Of a stretch of 46,315 bases of DNA, positions 1-10,400 are shown one piece after another; within the stretch, counting starts at the first letter, position 1, and every line of letters starts with the position of its first letter. The notes below the pieces were generated by a model. It worked only from the letters and a program-made list of their open reading frames with translations. It was not told where the DNA came from and made no database searches. Source of the stretch: Dehalococcoidia bacterium (GTDB lineage Bacteria > Chloroflexota > Dehalococcoidia > Lucifugimonadales > UBA3495); contig JAJEIA010000081.1 of the NCBI GenBank assembly GCA_022823505.1, positions 1 through 46,315 on the forward strand. The letters run 5' to 3'. Made by a program: the position numbers and the translations under genes.

Positions 1-1003
1 TTTTGGTGTGGCGGCGCGCCCGCTCAATAACATCGACGGGGTCCGGATGAGCACCTCTTTGACCTATCTGTCCCTGGCCCGCCACCGCATGAACCTGACG
101 GTGCGGGGCAACGTCGTGACTCGGCGTGTGCTGTTCGAGAACAAGACCGCCGTCGGCGTTGAGGCGGAGAGCGGAGGCGAGGTTTTTGAGGTCTACGGTG
201 ACCAGATTATCCTCAGCGCAGGCGCCATCGGATCTCCCCAGATCCTGCTGCTCTCCGGCGTGGGTCCCGCCGACCATCTCAGCGAAATGGGCATACCGCT
301 GGTGCATGAACTCACCGGGGTTGGCGAAAACCTTCGGGACCACCCGGCGGTGTTCAGCCTATTCCGCGGCGTGGGCGACCCGCCTGACCTGGACGCACCC
401 AGTATCCAGGTCGGGCTGCGGTACAGCCCGGAGGGCACCGGCACGCGGGGCGACATCCAGCTTTCTCCAATCCTGATGACCAGTGAGCATCGCCCGGCCA
501 GCGTCAATATCGAGACGGACGACTTCCATTTCGGGTTCAGCGCCGCGCTCCAGAACGCCGCCACGGCCGGACGGCTGCGCCTCACCTCCACGGATCCCCA
601 CGTGCAGCCGGACCTGTTCTACGATTATCTTTCCGACCCGGTGGATCGCCAGCGCCTGCGGGCAGCGGTTCGATTGGGCCGGCAGATCGCAGAACAGCCC
701 ATTTTCCGCGAATTCATCGCCGAGCGTCTGTCTCCCACCGACGACGACCTGGCTTCGAACGCCGCGCTGGACCAATGGATGTTGCGCAACGCCTACACCC
801 AGCACCACTCGTCGGGCACGTGCAAGATGGGTCCCGGATCGGACCTGGACGCAGTGGTCGACCAATATTGCCGGGTCTACGGCATGCACAACCTGCGGGT
901 GGTCGACGCGTCAGTGATGCCCGACGTGATCCGCGCCAACACCAACGCAACGACAATCATGATCGCCGAGCGGGTGGCGGACTTCATCCGGGAAGGCAAA
1001 TAG
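1..1003 (+). CDS. GMC oxidoreductase, C-terminal part (cut by window edge)
   Basis: FAD-dependent glucose-methanol-choline family enzyme that would oxidise an alcohol or polyol. The frame is already open at base 2, so the N-terminal Rossmann part lies outside the window and the GTG at 8 is not the true start. Visible family features are the GVRMSTS segment, the ILSAGAIGSPQILLLSGVGP signature, the catalytic-histidine region QHHSSGTCKMGP and the C-terminal VVDASVMPDVIRANTN segment with the second catalytic position. It is clearly related to the complete GMC gene at 26748-28286 (about half of residues identical by eye over the shared part), so the two are paralogues. The substrate cannot be told. 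It is followed by fumC 80 bp downstream on the same strand. Confidence 0.93.
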   Translation, partial: FGVAARPLNNIDGVRMSTSLTYLSLARHRMNLTVRGNVVTRRVLFENKTAVGVEAESGGEVFEVYGDQIILSAGAIGSPQILLLSGVGPADHLSEMGIPLVHELTGVGENLRDHPAVFSLFRGVGDPPDLDAPSIQVGLRYSPEGTGTRGDIQLSPILMTSEHRPASVNIETDDFHFGFSAALQNAATAGRLRLTSTDPHVQPDLFYDYLSDPVDRQRLRAAVRLGRQIAEQPIFREFIAERLSPTDDDLASNAALDQWMLRNAYTQHHSSGTCKMGPGSDLDAVVDQYCRVYGMHNLRVVDASVMPDVIRANTNATTIMIAERVADFIREGK

Positions 1004-1083
1004 CGGGGACCCTTTTCGCGTCGCGGGCGCGGACCAGGAACTTTCAACACTGCATTCGAACAATCAGAGGACGGCACCAAGAG

Positions 1084-2499
1084 ATGACTACTTCCGCAAC
1101 TCGGATCGAACGCGACTCCATGGGTGAGATGCAGGTACCGGCCGACGCCCTGTACGGGGCGTCCACCATGCGGGCGGTCCTGAACTTCCCCATCAGCGAC
1201 CTGCGTTTCCCCCGTCAATTCATACGCGCCCTGGGGCTCATCAAATTGGCGGCGGCGCAAACCAACATGGACCTGGGCGTGCTTGACCGCACGGTGGGCG
1301 ATGCCATCGTGCAGGCGGCCCAGGAGGTCGCGGACGGCAAACACGACGAACACTTCGTCCTGGACATCTTCCAGACCGGATCGGGCACGTCCACCAACAC
1401 CAACGCCAACGAGGTGATCGCCAACCGGGCCTCGCAAATCCTGGGTGGCGACCTCGGGTCGCGGCTGGTTCACCCCAACGACAACGTCAACCTGGGGCAG
1501 TCCTCCAACGACGTGATCCCCACGGCGATACATCTGGCGGCGCTGCTGGGCATGAAGGAGGACCTGGCGCCGGCCCTGGAGTCGCTGCAATCGGCGCTGC
1601 AGGCGAAAGCCGACGAGTTCTGGCCGATCATCAAGACGGGACGAACCCACCTGCAGGATGCGACTCCCGTCCGGCTGGGCCAGGAGTTCAGCGGGTATGC
1701 CGGCCAGGCGCAATACAGCGTCACCCGAGTGCGTCGAGCCCAGGAAGCCCTGGCGGAGGTGGCTCTGGGCGGAACCGCAGTGGGAACCGGGGTGAACACG
1801 CATCCGGAATTCTCGCAACGGACCTGCGCCAAGCTCGCAGAAATTACGGGTGTTTCCATCCGTGAAACGGGTAACCATTTCCAGGCCCAGGCGGCGCTGG
1901 ACGGCATCGTCGAGGCCAGCGGCCAGTTGAAGACTGTTGCTATCAGCCTGCACAAGATCGCCAACGACATCCGGTTTCTCGGGTGTGGACCTCGCGCCGG
2001 CCTGGGGGAAATCAACGTGCCGGAGGTGCAGCCGGGCAGCAGCATCATGCCGGGCAAGGTTAATCCGGTGATCTCGGAGTCGGTTATCCAGGTCGCCGCG
2101 CACGTGGTCGGCAACGACGCGGCGGTTGCGCTGGCGGGAGCCGGCGGGTATTTCGAGCTGAACACGATGATGCCATTGGCGGCATACAACCTGCTCCAGT
2201 CGGTGTCGCTGTTGGCCGCCTCGGCCGGCAATTTCGCGGACCAGTGCGTGGTCGGGATCACGGCCACGGATACCGGACCTGCCATGGTGGAGAAGGGATT
2301 GATGCTGGGAACCGCCTTGGCCCCGTCCATCGGCTACGACGCGGCTGCCGGTATCGCCAAGAAAGCGGCCGAGACCGGGCGCACCATCAGGGAGGTCGCT
2401 CGGACCGACACCGCGCTCAGCGAAGCCGAGCTCGACACCCTGCTGAACCCGGAGGACATGACCAAGCCGAGCCTGGAAGTCCGGGGTGGCGGTGGCTAG
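1084..2499 (+). CDS. fumC: Fumarate hydratase class II
   Basis: Catalyses the reversible hydration of fumarate to L-malate in the TCA cycle; cytoplasmic homotetramer. The protein is 471 residues, normal for class II fumarase. Family motifs are QTGSGTSTNTNANEV, HPNDNVNLGQSSND, GRTHLQDATP (H189, the usual active-site histidine) and the superfamily signature GSSIMPGKVNP (about residues 318-328), which holds the catalytic serine loop. The frame extends upstream to 775, but that part overlaps the GMC gene and shows no family similarity. The ATG at 1084 starts directly at the conserved N-terminus (RIERDSMGEMQVPADALYGA). The closely related aspartate ammonia-lyase is a less likely alternative given the overall match to FumC. 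Confidence 0.93.
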   Translation: MTTSATRIERDSMGEMQVPADALYGASTMRAVLNFPISDLRFPRQFIRALGLIKLAAAQTNMDLGVLDRTVGDAIVQAAQEVADGKHDEHFVLDIFQTGSGTSTNTNANEVIANRASQILGGDLGSRLVHPNDNVNLGQSSNDVIPTAIHLAALLGMKEDLAPALESLQSALQAKADEFWPIIKTGRTHLQDATPVRLGQEFSGYAGQAQYSVTRVRRAQEALAEVALGGTAVGTGVNTHPEFSQRTCAKLAEITGVSIRETGNHFQAQAALDGIVEASGQLKTVAISLHKIANDIRFLGCGPRAGLGEINVPEVQPGSSIMPGKVNPVISESVIQVAAHVVGNDAAVALAGAGGYFELNTMMPLAAYNLLQSVSLLAASAGNFADQCVVGITATDTGPAMVEKGLMLGTALAPSIGYDAAAGIAKKAAETGRTIREVARTDTALSEAELDTLLNPEDMTKPSLEVRGGGG

Positions 2500-2935
2500 C
2501 GTTCAACGGCGATTGCCGATGTGCATCCGGGTTGACCCACTGACGGCAAGTTGCCAGCAGGAGGTCAATCCGGGTACCGGGCTTCAACCGACCCGAGCGT
2601 TCCGCAGGCGGAGTGGTAATTCCGCACACCGAAGTCTGATCGCGTCGAATTGGTGATTTCCCGGTCCTAAACGAGGTGAATTGGACGAATCAGTGACGGC
2701 TTCAGATTGACAAATACGTTCCAAAACGCGTATCATCGCAATACTTTTCATATATGCGCAGAATGCTAATCGCTCTGATTTTTTGAAGTTCCGCCTGCTC
2801 CCTCAGTTCTAACTGGCCCTTTGATGCGGCTTGCCGGCAGCGGTAGGCCGTGTCTTCGTGTCTGTCGGTGAACTCCAGAGGAGCAGGCAAAATTCCGTTA
2901 TTCACCCACCGCGCACCCGTCAGGAGGGTCGTTTT
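2500..2935. other. Gene-free stretch between fumC and rpoB (436 bp)
   Basis: No convincing coding region. It holds a sigma70-type promoter at 2707-2736, a leader of roughly 190 nt and the rpoB ribosome-binding site. A very tight TCCGC/GCGGA inverted repeat at 2601-2612 is too short-looped to call a terminator. I recognise no ribosomal-protein leader or riboswitch. Confidence 0.7.
2707..2736 (+). promoter_or_regulatory. Sigma70-type promoter of rpoBC
   Basis: A perfect -35 hexamer TTGACA (2707-2712) is followed after 18 bp by TATCAT (2731-2736, one mismatch to TATAAT). Transcription would start near 2743. The surroundings are noticeably more A+T rich than the flanking genes. It implies that rpoBC has its own promoter here instead of depending on an upstream rplJL transcript. 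Confidence 0.75.
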
Positions 2936-5900
2936 ATGGTCTTGACCCGTAAACGCTCAGGCAGGAACGAACGCGGTCTGTCCGCTCGCGATGTGAAAAC
3001 CTATTCGGATTCCAGCATCGCGAACGTTCTGGACGTGCCCAACCTCATTCGAAGCCAAATCGAGTCCTTCGATTGGTTCAAGACAAATGGACTGGCGGAA
3101 ACTTTCCGTGACTGTTCACCCATCGTGGCCGGCATAACCCGGCGTTTCGCCAACGGCGAGGCGTCCCGGCGTGCCGAGCGTTTCGAGTTGTATTTCCTGG
3201 ACCATTGGTTCGACGCGCCCCAATTCAGCCCTGAGGAATGCCGGGAGCGCGAGATTACCTTTTCCCAGCCGCTGTACGTCAAAGCCCAGTTGCGGGATCA
3301 GGAGACCGGTGAGATCACCGAGTCGGACATTTTCTTCGGCGACGTGCCCATGATGACCGACACGGGCACCTTCATCATCAACGGAGCCGAGCGGGTTCTC
3401 GTCAGCCAGCTCCAGCGCGCCCCCGGCGTGTACTTCGAACGCGAGCCTTCCCAGGACCCGGCGTGCCCGGAGTGCGGGAAGCTGGAAAACTGGTACTACA
3501 AGGCCCGCATCTCGGCCAGTCGCGGCGCTCGCATCGAACTGTCCACCTGGACTCACTACTACGCACGCCGCCGGAACCTGCCGGAAACCATCACGGTCAG
3601 CGTGGACCGACGGCGCCGGATGGGCGTGTCGACTTTCCTTTATGCGCTGGGAATCGTCAGCGCGGAGGAGATGCGGGCGCTTTTCGAAGAAGTCGACAAC
3701 CACGAGTGTCGCCGGTTCGTGGCCGGCGCCGAGCCCGCCGAGGACCGCGACTATAACCCGCGCGACGAGGAGCTCCGGTCGCTGTGGGATCGCATGCATC
3801 CGGACCGCGAGTTTGACGGCCAGCAGGCCTATCGCATCGGCCTCGCGCAGCGGAACCTGTACAAGTGGCTGCGGCCCGGAGAGCCGGCCGTGCAGGTCGA
3901 TGCCGCGTGCACCTTCGTGTTGAACCACTTCTACGATGGTCGCCGTTTCGACCTCGGCGAAGTCGGCCGCATCAAGGTGGACCAGCGGCTCGGACGATCC
4001 AGCTCGCAGATCCTGACCGAGCACCGCAAAAATATCCTCAACCTGGTGCGTGACCGAGCCGCCAAGGGCGATGCCGTCACGCCCGCGGAAATTTTCGCAG
4101 CATCGGGTCGCGACCATCGGATACTTTCCGATCGCGACGTCGACGCGCTAATCAACTACGGCTACCTGGCGCGGCAGGCGGACCGGCGGATCGTACCCGT
4201 TGACCCGTTCGAAGGCCAATCAGACGACGAGCAGATGGTCCGCGTAGAGACCTACGACGCGGCCAACGCCGGCACGCTCCTGTCACTCATTGGCGCACAG
4301 GAAGACGGAACACGCACGGTCCGGGTTCAACAACTGGTTACGGAAACCCTGGGTGACCCGGTGGCCGTCGCCACCCAGCCGATCTTCGGCGGTTCTACGG
4401 CGGACGACGCCATTACCCATGGCGAAGTTTCCATTTTGAAGAACCGGTTCCTGGCCGGCGACAGCATTGTCGAGGCGGGCCAGTTGATCTACGCGGAACG
4501 CGTCAGCCAGGGTCCGCTCCAGTCGTGGTGCCTTACGCCGGTGCGCGCCCGGGCTTCTCGCATCGTCGGCGTGGTCACCGAGGTGAACTGCGGTCCCAAC
4601 GGGAACATGCATCGGGTGCGGTTCAACCTGCCTGGTATCGAATTAGACGAGCGCCGCGTGCTTGACCTGATGGACATCATTGACACGCTGGAAGCGTTGA
4701 TCACGCAGCACGTCGCCAACGGCGAGCCCCGGGACAACATCGACCATCTGGGCAACCGCCGGGTACGCGTGGCCGGCGAGCTCATGCGCGACCAGGTGCG
4801 CATTGGCCTGCTGCGGATGCACCGGATGTTCCAGGACCGGGTGGGCCGCCTCGAAAAGCCCGAGGACGCCGTACCGGCGAAACTGGTGAACGTCCGACCG
4901 GTGACCGGCGCCATCCGGGAATTCTTCGGCGGCGACAAGCTGTCGCAGTTTATGGACCAAACCAACCCGCTGGCGGAATTGACTCACAAGCGCCGCCTCT
5001 CCGCGCTGGGCCGCGGCGGCCTCACCCGGGAACGGGCCGGCTTCGACGTGCGTGACGTACACGCTTCGCACTACGGACGCATCTGCCCCATTGAGACGCC
5101 GGAAGGAGCCAACATTGGCTTGCTCAGCAGTCTTGCGGCCTACGCCCGGATCGACCGCCTGGGATTCATCGAAACGCCTTACTGGCCCGTCATCAAGCAA
5201 CTGTGGCTCGGCGACTGCCGCACTCCGGGATTGCCCGGATATTTCGATCCGATCGGCCACCGGGTTGCTACCGACGTGCGAACCCGCAAGGGTGAGGTGA
5301 TCGTCAAGGCGGGCGATACCATTGACGAGCATCACTGGCGCCGCCTCCGGCGGTTGTCGGCCGACCTGGCCATAGAGGTGGCGCCGTTCGTGGACACGCG
5401 CCCCGAAAGCGTCCAGTACCTGACCGCCGACCTTGAGGAGCAATATCGGATCGCACAGGCCAACTCCGGTTTTGACGATCTGTACCAATTCACCGATGAG
5501 TTGGTCGAGGTGCGCGAGGGCGACAACTACCGCCTGGCGCCGCCCGCCACCGTCGAATACGCTGACGTGTCTCCCCTCCAGATCATGAGCGTATCGGCCG
5601 CGCTGATCCCATTCCTCGAACACGACGACGCCAACCGCGCCCTGATGGGCTGCAACATGCAACGGCAGGCCGTGCCCCTGCTGCAGCCCCAGGCGCCCAT
5701 CGTCGGCACCGGCATCGAGAGCCGCGTCGCCAGGGATAGCGGCCAGGTGCTGCTGTCACGCGTCCAGGGCTCCGTGGTGTCGGTGAACGGCCGCGAAATT
5801 ATCGTGGTGGACGATGCCGGACGTGAGCACGCGCATCGTCTGATCAAGTTCGCCAGGACCAACCAGGGCACCTGCCTGAACCAGCGGCCCGTCGTCCAGA

Positions 5901-7492
5901 AGGGCGATCACGTCAACGTGGGAGACACGCTGGCGGATAGTTCCTCCACCGACGGCGGCGAGCTGGCGTTGGGCCAGAACGTGCTCGTGGCGTTCATGTC
6001 CTGGGAAGGCTACAACTACGAGGACGCCATCATCATCAGCGAACGACTGGTGAAGGACGACCAGTTCACCTCCGTCCACATTGAGAAGTACGAGGTCGAA
6101 AGCCGGTCTACCAAGCTGGGCGACGAGGAAATCACCCGTGATATTCCCAACGTGGGCGAAGGCAACCTCAGGGACCTGGACGAGCGCGGCATCATCCGGA
6201 TCGGCGCGGACGTCGGCCCCGGGGACATCCTCGTCGGCAAGGTCACGCCCAAAGGCGAAACTGAAATGACTGCCGAAGAGCGCTTGTTGCGCGCAATCTT
6301 CGGGGAAAAGTCCAAGGACGTCCGCGATACGTCTCTGCGCGTCCCCCACGGGCAGCGCGGCAAGGTAATCGGCGTGAAGGCCCTGAGCCGCGAAAAGCGC
6401 GGTGACGAGCAACCGGGCGATCAACTGCCTCCGGACGTGAACGAGGCCATCCGGGTCTGGGTCGCACAAACGCGCAAGATCTCGGTGGGCGACAAGATGG
6501 CCGGACGCCACGGTAACAAGGGCGTCGTGTCCCGGATCCTGCCGGAAGAGGACATGCCGTTCCTGCCGGACGGCACGCCCGTCGACATCATCCTCAACCC
6601 CATCGGCGTGCCTTCGCGCATGAACCTGGGCCAGGTGCTGGAAAGCCACCTGGGTTGGGCGGCCCGGAGCCTGAATTTTCAGGCTTTGACCCCGGTGTTC
6701 GAAGGGGCCGACGACAACAACATCGAAGACTCTCTGGCGCGCTGGTGGTTCGCCGAGCAGGCGAATGCCGCCGACAACAGCGCCGGCCCGGAGGCCGAAA
6801 TCGATCTGAGAAAGGTCTACGTCTGGTTACGCGAGCAGGGCTTCGATCCGGAAGCCATCTACGATGAGACCCAGCATGGCAGGGCGCGCGAAGCGTGCCT
6901 GTACCTCTGGTTGAGGGACGTTGCCGGTGAGGACCCGGACGGTCTCAGCCTGGCTGAGCTACATCAGATGGCTCTGGACGTGCATCGCGACAAGCTCATT
7001 TCGCCGCCCACCTTTGCAAAATTCCAGCTGTACGACGGCAGGTCCGGAGAAGCGTTCGACCAGCCGGTCGCCGTCGGCAGCATCTACATGCTGAAACTGA
7101 TCCACCTGGTGGAAGACAAGATCCACGCCAGGTCCACCGGCCCCTACTCCATGATCACGCAGCAGCCCCTGGGCGGAAAGGCCCAGTTCGGCGGCCAGCG
7201 TTTCGGCGAAATGGAGGTTTGGGCCCTGGAAGCCTACTCGGCAGCGCACAACCTCCAGGAGGTACTGACGATCAAATCCGACGACGTAACCGGTCGGGTA
7301 AACACTTACGAGTCGATTGTCAAGGGCAATCCCATCACCCAGCCCGGCATCCCGGAATCCTTCAACGTTTTGCTCAAAGAGCTCCAAAGCCTGGGGCTCA
7401 ACGTGAGACTGGAGGACGAAGAGGAGCAGGAGGACGGCAGCTTGGGTCTGCCTGGCGAGGACGACTATCTCTTCACCGCGGAGGTCAACTAG
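2936..7492 (+). CDS. rpoB: RNA polymerase beta subunit, enlarged
   Basis: Catalytic beta subunit of RNA polymerase. The start at 2936 has AGGAGG at 2922-2927; the frame is open back to 2831, but that part carries no family sequence. At 1518 residues it is longer than usual (E. coli 1342; many phyla about 1170-1250). The rifampicin-pocket region is at about 669-696 and keeps the key Q671, D674, H684 and S689, equivalent to E. coli 513, 516, 526 and 531. The segments GDKMAGRHGNKGVVSRI, NPIGVPSRMN and the C-terminal GGKAQFGGQRFGEMEVWALE are conserved. Extra sequence sits at about 354-572, replacing a short linker between RIKVDQRLG and the DNIDHLGNRRVR segment. Smaller additions follow ETPYWPVIK and lie between NNIEDSLARWWF and FAKFQLYDGRSGEAF. 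A CPEC pair is in the N-terminal third. rpoC starts 3 nt downstream. Confidence 0.98.
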   Translation: MVLTRKRSGRNERGLSARDVKTYSDSSIANVLDVPNLIRSQIESFDWFKTNGLAETFRDCSPIVAGITRRFANGEASRRAERFELYFLDHWFDAPQFSPEECREREITFSQPLYVKAQLRDQETGEITESDIFFGDVPMMTDTGTFIINGAERVLVSQLQRAPGVYFEREPSQDPACPECGKLENWYYKARISASRGARIELSTWTHYYARRRNLPETITVSVDRRRRMGVSTFLYALGIVSAEEMRALFEEVDNHECRRFVAGAEPAEDRDYNPRDEELRSLWDRMHPDREFDGQQAYRIGLAQRNLYKWLRPGEPAVQVDAACTFVLNHFYDGRRFDLGEVGRIKVDQRLGRSSSQILTEHRKNILNLVRDRAAKGDAVTPAEIFAASGRDHRILSDRDVDALINYGYLARQADRRIVPVDPFEGQSDDEQMVRVETYDAANAGTLLSLIGAQEDGTRTVRVQQLVTETLGDPVAVATQPIFGGSTADDAITHGEVSILKNRFLAGDSIVEAGQLIYAERVSQGPLQSWCLTPVRARASRIVGVVTEVNCGPNGNMHRVRFNLPGIELDERRVLDLMDIIDTLEALITQHVANGEPRDNIDHLGNRRVRVAGELMRDQVRIGLLRMHRMFQDRVGRLEKPEDAVPAKLVNVRPVTGAIREFFGGDKLSQFMDQTNPLAELTHKRRLSALGRGGLTRERAGFDVRDVHASHYGRICPIETPEGANIGLLSSLAAYARIDRLGFIETPYWPVIKQLWLGDCRTPGLPGYFDPIGHRVATDVRTRKGEVIVKAGDTIDEHHWRRLRRLSADLAIEVAPFVDTRPESVQYLTADLEEQYRIAQANSGFDDLYQFTDELVEVREGDNYRLAPPATVEYADVSPLQIMSVSAALIPFLEHDDANRALMGCNMQRQAVPLLQPQAPIVGTGIESRVARDSGQVLLSRVQGSVVSVNGREIIVVDDAGREHAHRLIKFARTNQGTCLNQRPVVQKGDHVNVGDTLADSSSTDGGELALGQNVLVAFMSWEGYNYEDAIIISERLVKDDQFTSVHIEKYEVESRSTKLGDEEITRDIPNVGEGNLRDLDERGIIRIGADVGPGDILVGKVTPKGETEMTAEERLLRAIFGEKSKDVRDTSLRVPHGQRGKVIGVKALSREKRGDEQPGDQLPPDVNEAIRVWVAQTRKISVGDKMAGRHGNKGVVSRILPEEDMPFLPDGTPVDIILNPIGVPSRMNLGQVLESHLGWAARSLNFQALTPVFEGADDNNIEDSLARWWFAEQANAADNSAGPEAEIDLRKVYVWLREQGFDPEAIYDETQHGRAREACLYLWLRDVAGEDPDGLSLAELHQMALDVHRDKLISPPTFAKFQLYDGRSGEAFDQPVAVGSIYMLKLIHLVEDKIHARSTGPYSMITQQPLGGKAQFGGQRFGEMEVWALEAYSAAHNLQEVLTIKSDDVTGRVNTYESIVKGNPITQPGIPESFNVLLKELQSLGLNVRLEDEEEQEDGSLGLPGEDDYLFTAEVN

Positions 7493-7495
7493 ATT

Positions 7496-10400
7496 ATGGT
7501 CAGGATGCTGGACAACCGCGAAGCCACTTCATCCGATTTCAACGCAATACGCATTTCCATCGCCTCGCCCGAGCAGATCACCGGGTGGTCTTCCGGCGAG
7601 GTCCAAAAGGGCGAAACCATCAATTACCGAACGCAGCGGCCTGAAAAGGACGGGTTGTTCTGCGAGCGTATTTTCGGCCCCACCAAGGACTGGGAATGCC
7701 AGTGCGGCAAGTACAAGCGCCAGAAGTACAAGGGCGTCGTGTGCGACCGCTGTGGCGTTGAGGTCACAAGGGCAAACGTTCGGCGCCAGAGGCTGGGGCA
7801 CATCGCCCTGGCCGCTCCGGTGGCCAACATCTGGTTCGTGAAGAACACGCCCAGCGTGATGAGCCTGGCGCTTGACCTGAAGCTGTCCGACCTCACGCGT
7901 GTCCTCTACTACTCGGCCTACGTGATCAACCAGGTCGATATCGACCTGATGCGCGAGCAGTTGCTGCGACACAGCACGGAAGTCGACGAACTTCGGGACG
8001 GACCGTTGGCAGTTGCCTATGGAGCCTGGCAGCGCATCGCCGACCGGGTGAGCGACTGGGCGCTGGAGGGCAGCCTGCACGAGGCGGTCTCGATCATCAC
8101 CGGCCCGTCAGAATCGTTGCCCCAGACGGTCGCCGCATCCCGGTCCGCGCTGGATCGGCTGGCCGGCGCCCAGGACTCTGAGGTGGACGATTTTAGCGCC
8201 GAATTGGAAGCCCTGGTCGGCTTGGCCGCCGCAGGCATCAGTGCCGAGCGCGCCACCTACGAGGTCGGGCGGTTGCTGTTGGCGGAGGGAGTGATCGACT
8301 CCCCGGACAAGCTTGCCCTGGCGGCGATCGAAGGTGATCAGATCGCGGTGGCGATCTCGCGCTTGCACCACGGCAGCCTGCCCATCACGGATGCCCTGGG
8401 ACAGCAGGCCATACATGCCCAGGCCGTGGTCGACGCCTTCAACGCATGGCGTGGCGATCCGACCGAGGAGGCGCAGGACGATCTGGTCGACGCCGTGGAA
8501 ACCCTGCGGGACGACCTCGCCGCCGTCTACGACGAGGCCCTGCTTCCCACCGTCAGCGGCGTGACCGCCGCTGTGACCGGTGTCGGTTCGGCGTCCTTCG
8601 GACCCACCGCGCAGCAGCCGTTGTCGGACGACCTGGCTGAAATCGAGCACGCGCTGACGACCGTCGAACAGGCGGTCCGGAGCTGGAACTACCGCCGCTC
8701 GGACGACAACCCCGAAGGACGCGGCTGGAATCTGCCGGCCTTCAACGCGCTGCTGGACCGTCTGCAGACCGACAGCACTGACATGAAAGTCATCGGCGAA
8801 CTGGAAGAGCGCATCGAGTTCATCCAAACTGACATCACACCGGAGAATCAGCAGAAAGAGATCTCGCTGTGGCGGCGTCAACTGCCGGTGCTCCGTGATC
8901 TGATCGGCGTGGTTGACGATTACCTGCTGCGCGCCGTCGCCGAGCGGCGCAAGGAAGCCGTGGACCTGATCCAGGCCATGCGGTGGCTGCGCTGGGACCC
9001 TTCCCAGCGGCCGCGCAGCGTCGATGTGCACTGGCTATGGGAAGACCTGAAGCTCCCCGCAGCAGCGCGGGAAGAGACCGAACTGCCGGACGAGTTCTAC
9101 ATCGCCCGCAGCGGCTCCCCGGGCCTGCATCTGACCACCCTTTCCACCAGCCGATACGACCGCCTGAAGCCCTTCTGGGGCGAGTCCTTCGACGCCGAGA
9201 TGGGCGCCGAACCGATCCTGGAATTCCTGAAACTGCTGGACACGGACCTCGACCAGGAACGGTACTACACCGAACTGGAAATGCGGGCCACTTCCTCGCA
9301 GATCCGCACCAAGGCCGGCAAGCGGATGCGTCTGCTGGAAACCTTCCGGCGCAGCGAAAACCGGATGCAGGACATGATCATGACCGTACTGCCGGTGCTC
9401 CCGCCCGAACTGCGGCCAATGGTGCAGTTGGACGGCGGTCGGTTCGCCACCAGCGACCTGAATGACCTGTACCGCCGCGTGCTGTCCCGGAACCACCGGC
9501 TCAAGCGCTTTGCCAGCATGCGTGCCCCGGGTCTGATGATCCGGAACGAGAAGCGGATGCTGCAGGAAGCGGTCGATTCGCTGATCGACAACGGCCGGCA
9601 GGGCAAAGCGGTCAAGGGCAAGCGCGACCACGCGCTGAAGTCCCTTAGCGATCTCCTCAAGGGCAAGCAGGGTCGCTTCCGGCAGAACCTGCTGGGCAAG
9701 CGGGTGGACTACTCCGGCCGCTCGGTGATCGTGGTCGGCCCCGAGCTGAAAATGGACGAGTGCGGCCTGCCCAAGCGGATGGCTCTGGAATTGTTCAAGC
9801 CTTTCGTGATGCACCGGCTGGTGTTGAACGCCCTGGCGCCCAACATCAAGGCCGCCAAGCGGATGGTCGAGCGCTCCTCGCCTGAGGTTTGGCACATCCT
9901 GGAGGACGTCATCAAGGACCGCCCGGTGATGTTGAACCGTGCGCCCACCCTGCACCGGCTGGGCATCCAGGCTTTCAAACCGGTGCTGATCGAGGGCAGC
10001 GCGATCCAGCTGCACCCGCTCGTGTGCTCGGCGTTCAACGCCGACTTTGACGGTGACCAGATGGCGGTTCACGTACCGCTTTCGGCCATGGCGGTTCATG
10101 AAACCGGTTCGGTCATGCTGAGCACCAACAACATGCTCTCCCCGGCTTCGGGCGACCCGCTGGTCGCGCCCACGCTTGACATGGTGATGGGCTGCTACTA
10201 CCTGACCGAGCTGGTCCCCGATGCCAAGGGCGCCGGTGGCGTGTTCTACGACGTCCACGAAGCCCGGATCGCGTATTCGGACGGGCAGCTCGACCTGCGC
10301 GCTCCGATCACGGTGCTCAAGGTTTCCGGCGCCGAAGGCAAGATCGAAACCACCATGGGCCGTCTCATATTCAACGAGACGATACCCGAAGCCCTGGGTT

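Noticed and set aside
775..1083. Upstream extension of the fumarase frame
   Set aside because: Overlaps the GMC coding region in another frame and shows no fumarase similarity; family sequence starts at 1084.
2601..2612. TCCGC/GCGGA inverted repeat as fumC terminator
   Set aside because: The two-base loop is too tight and there is no T-run.
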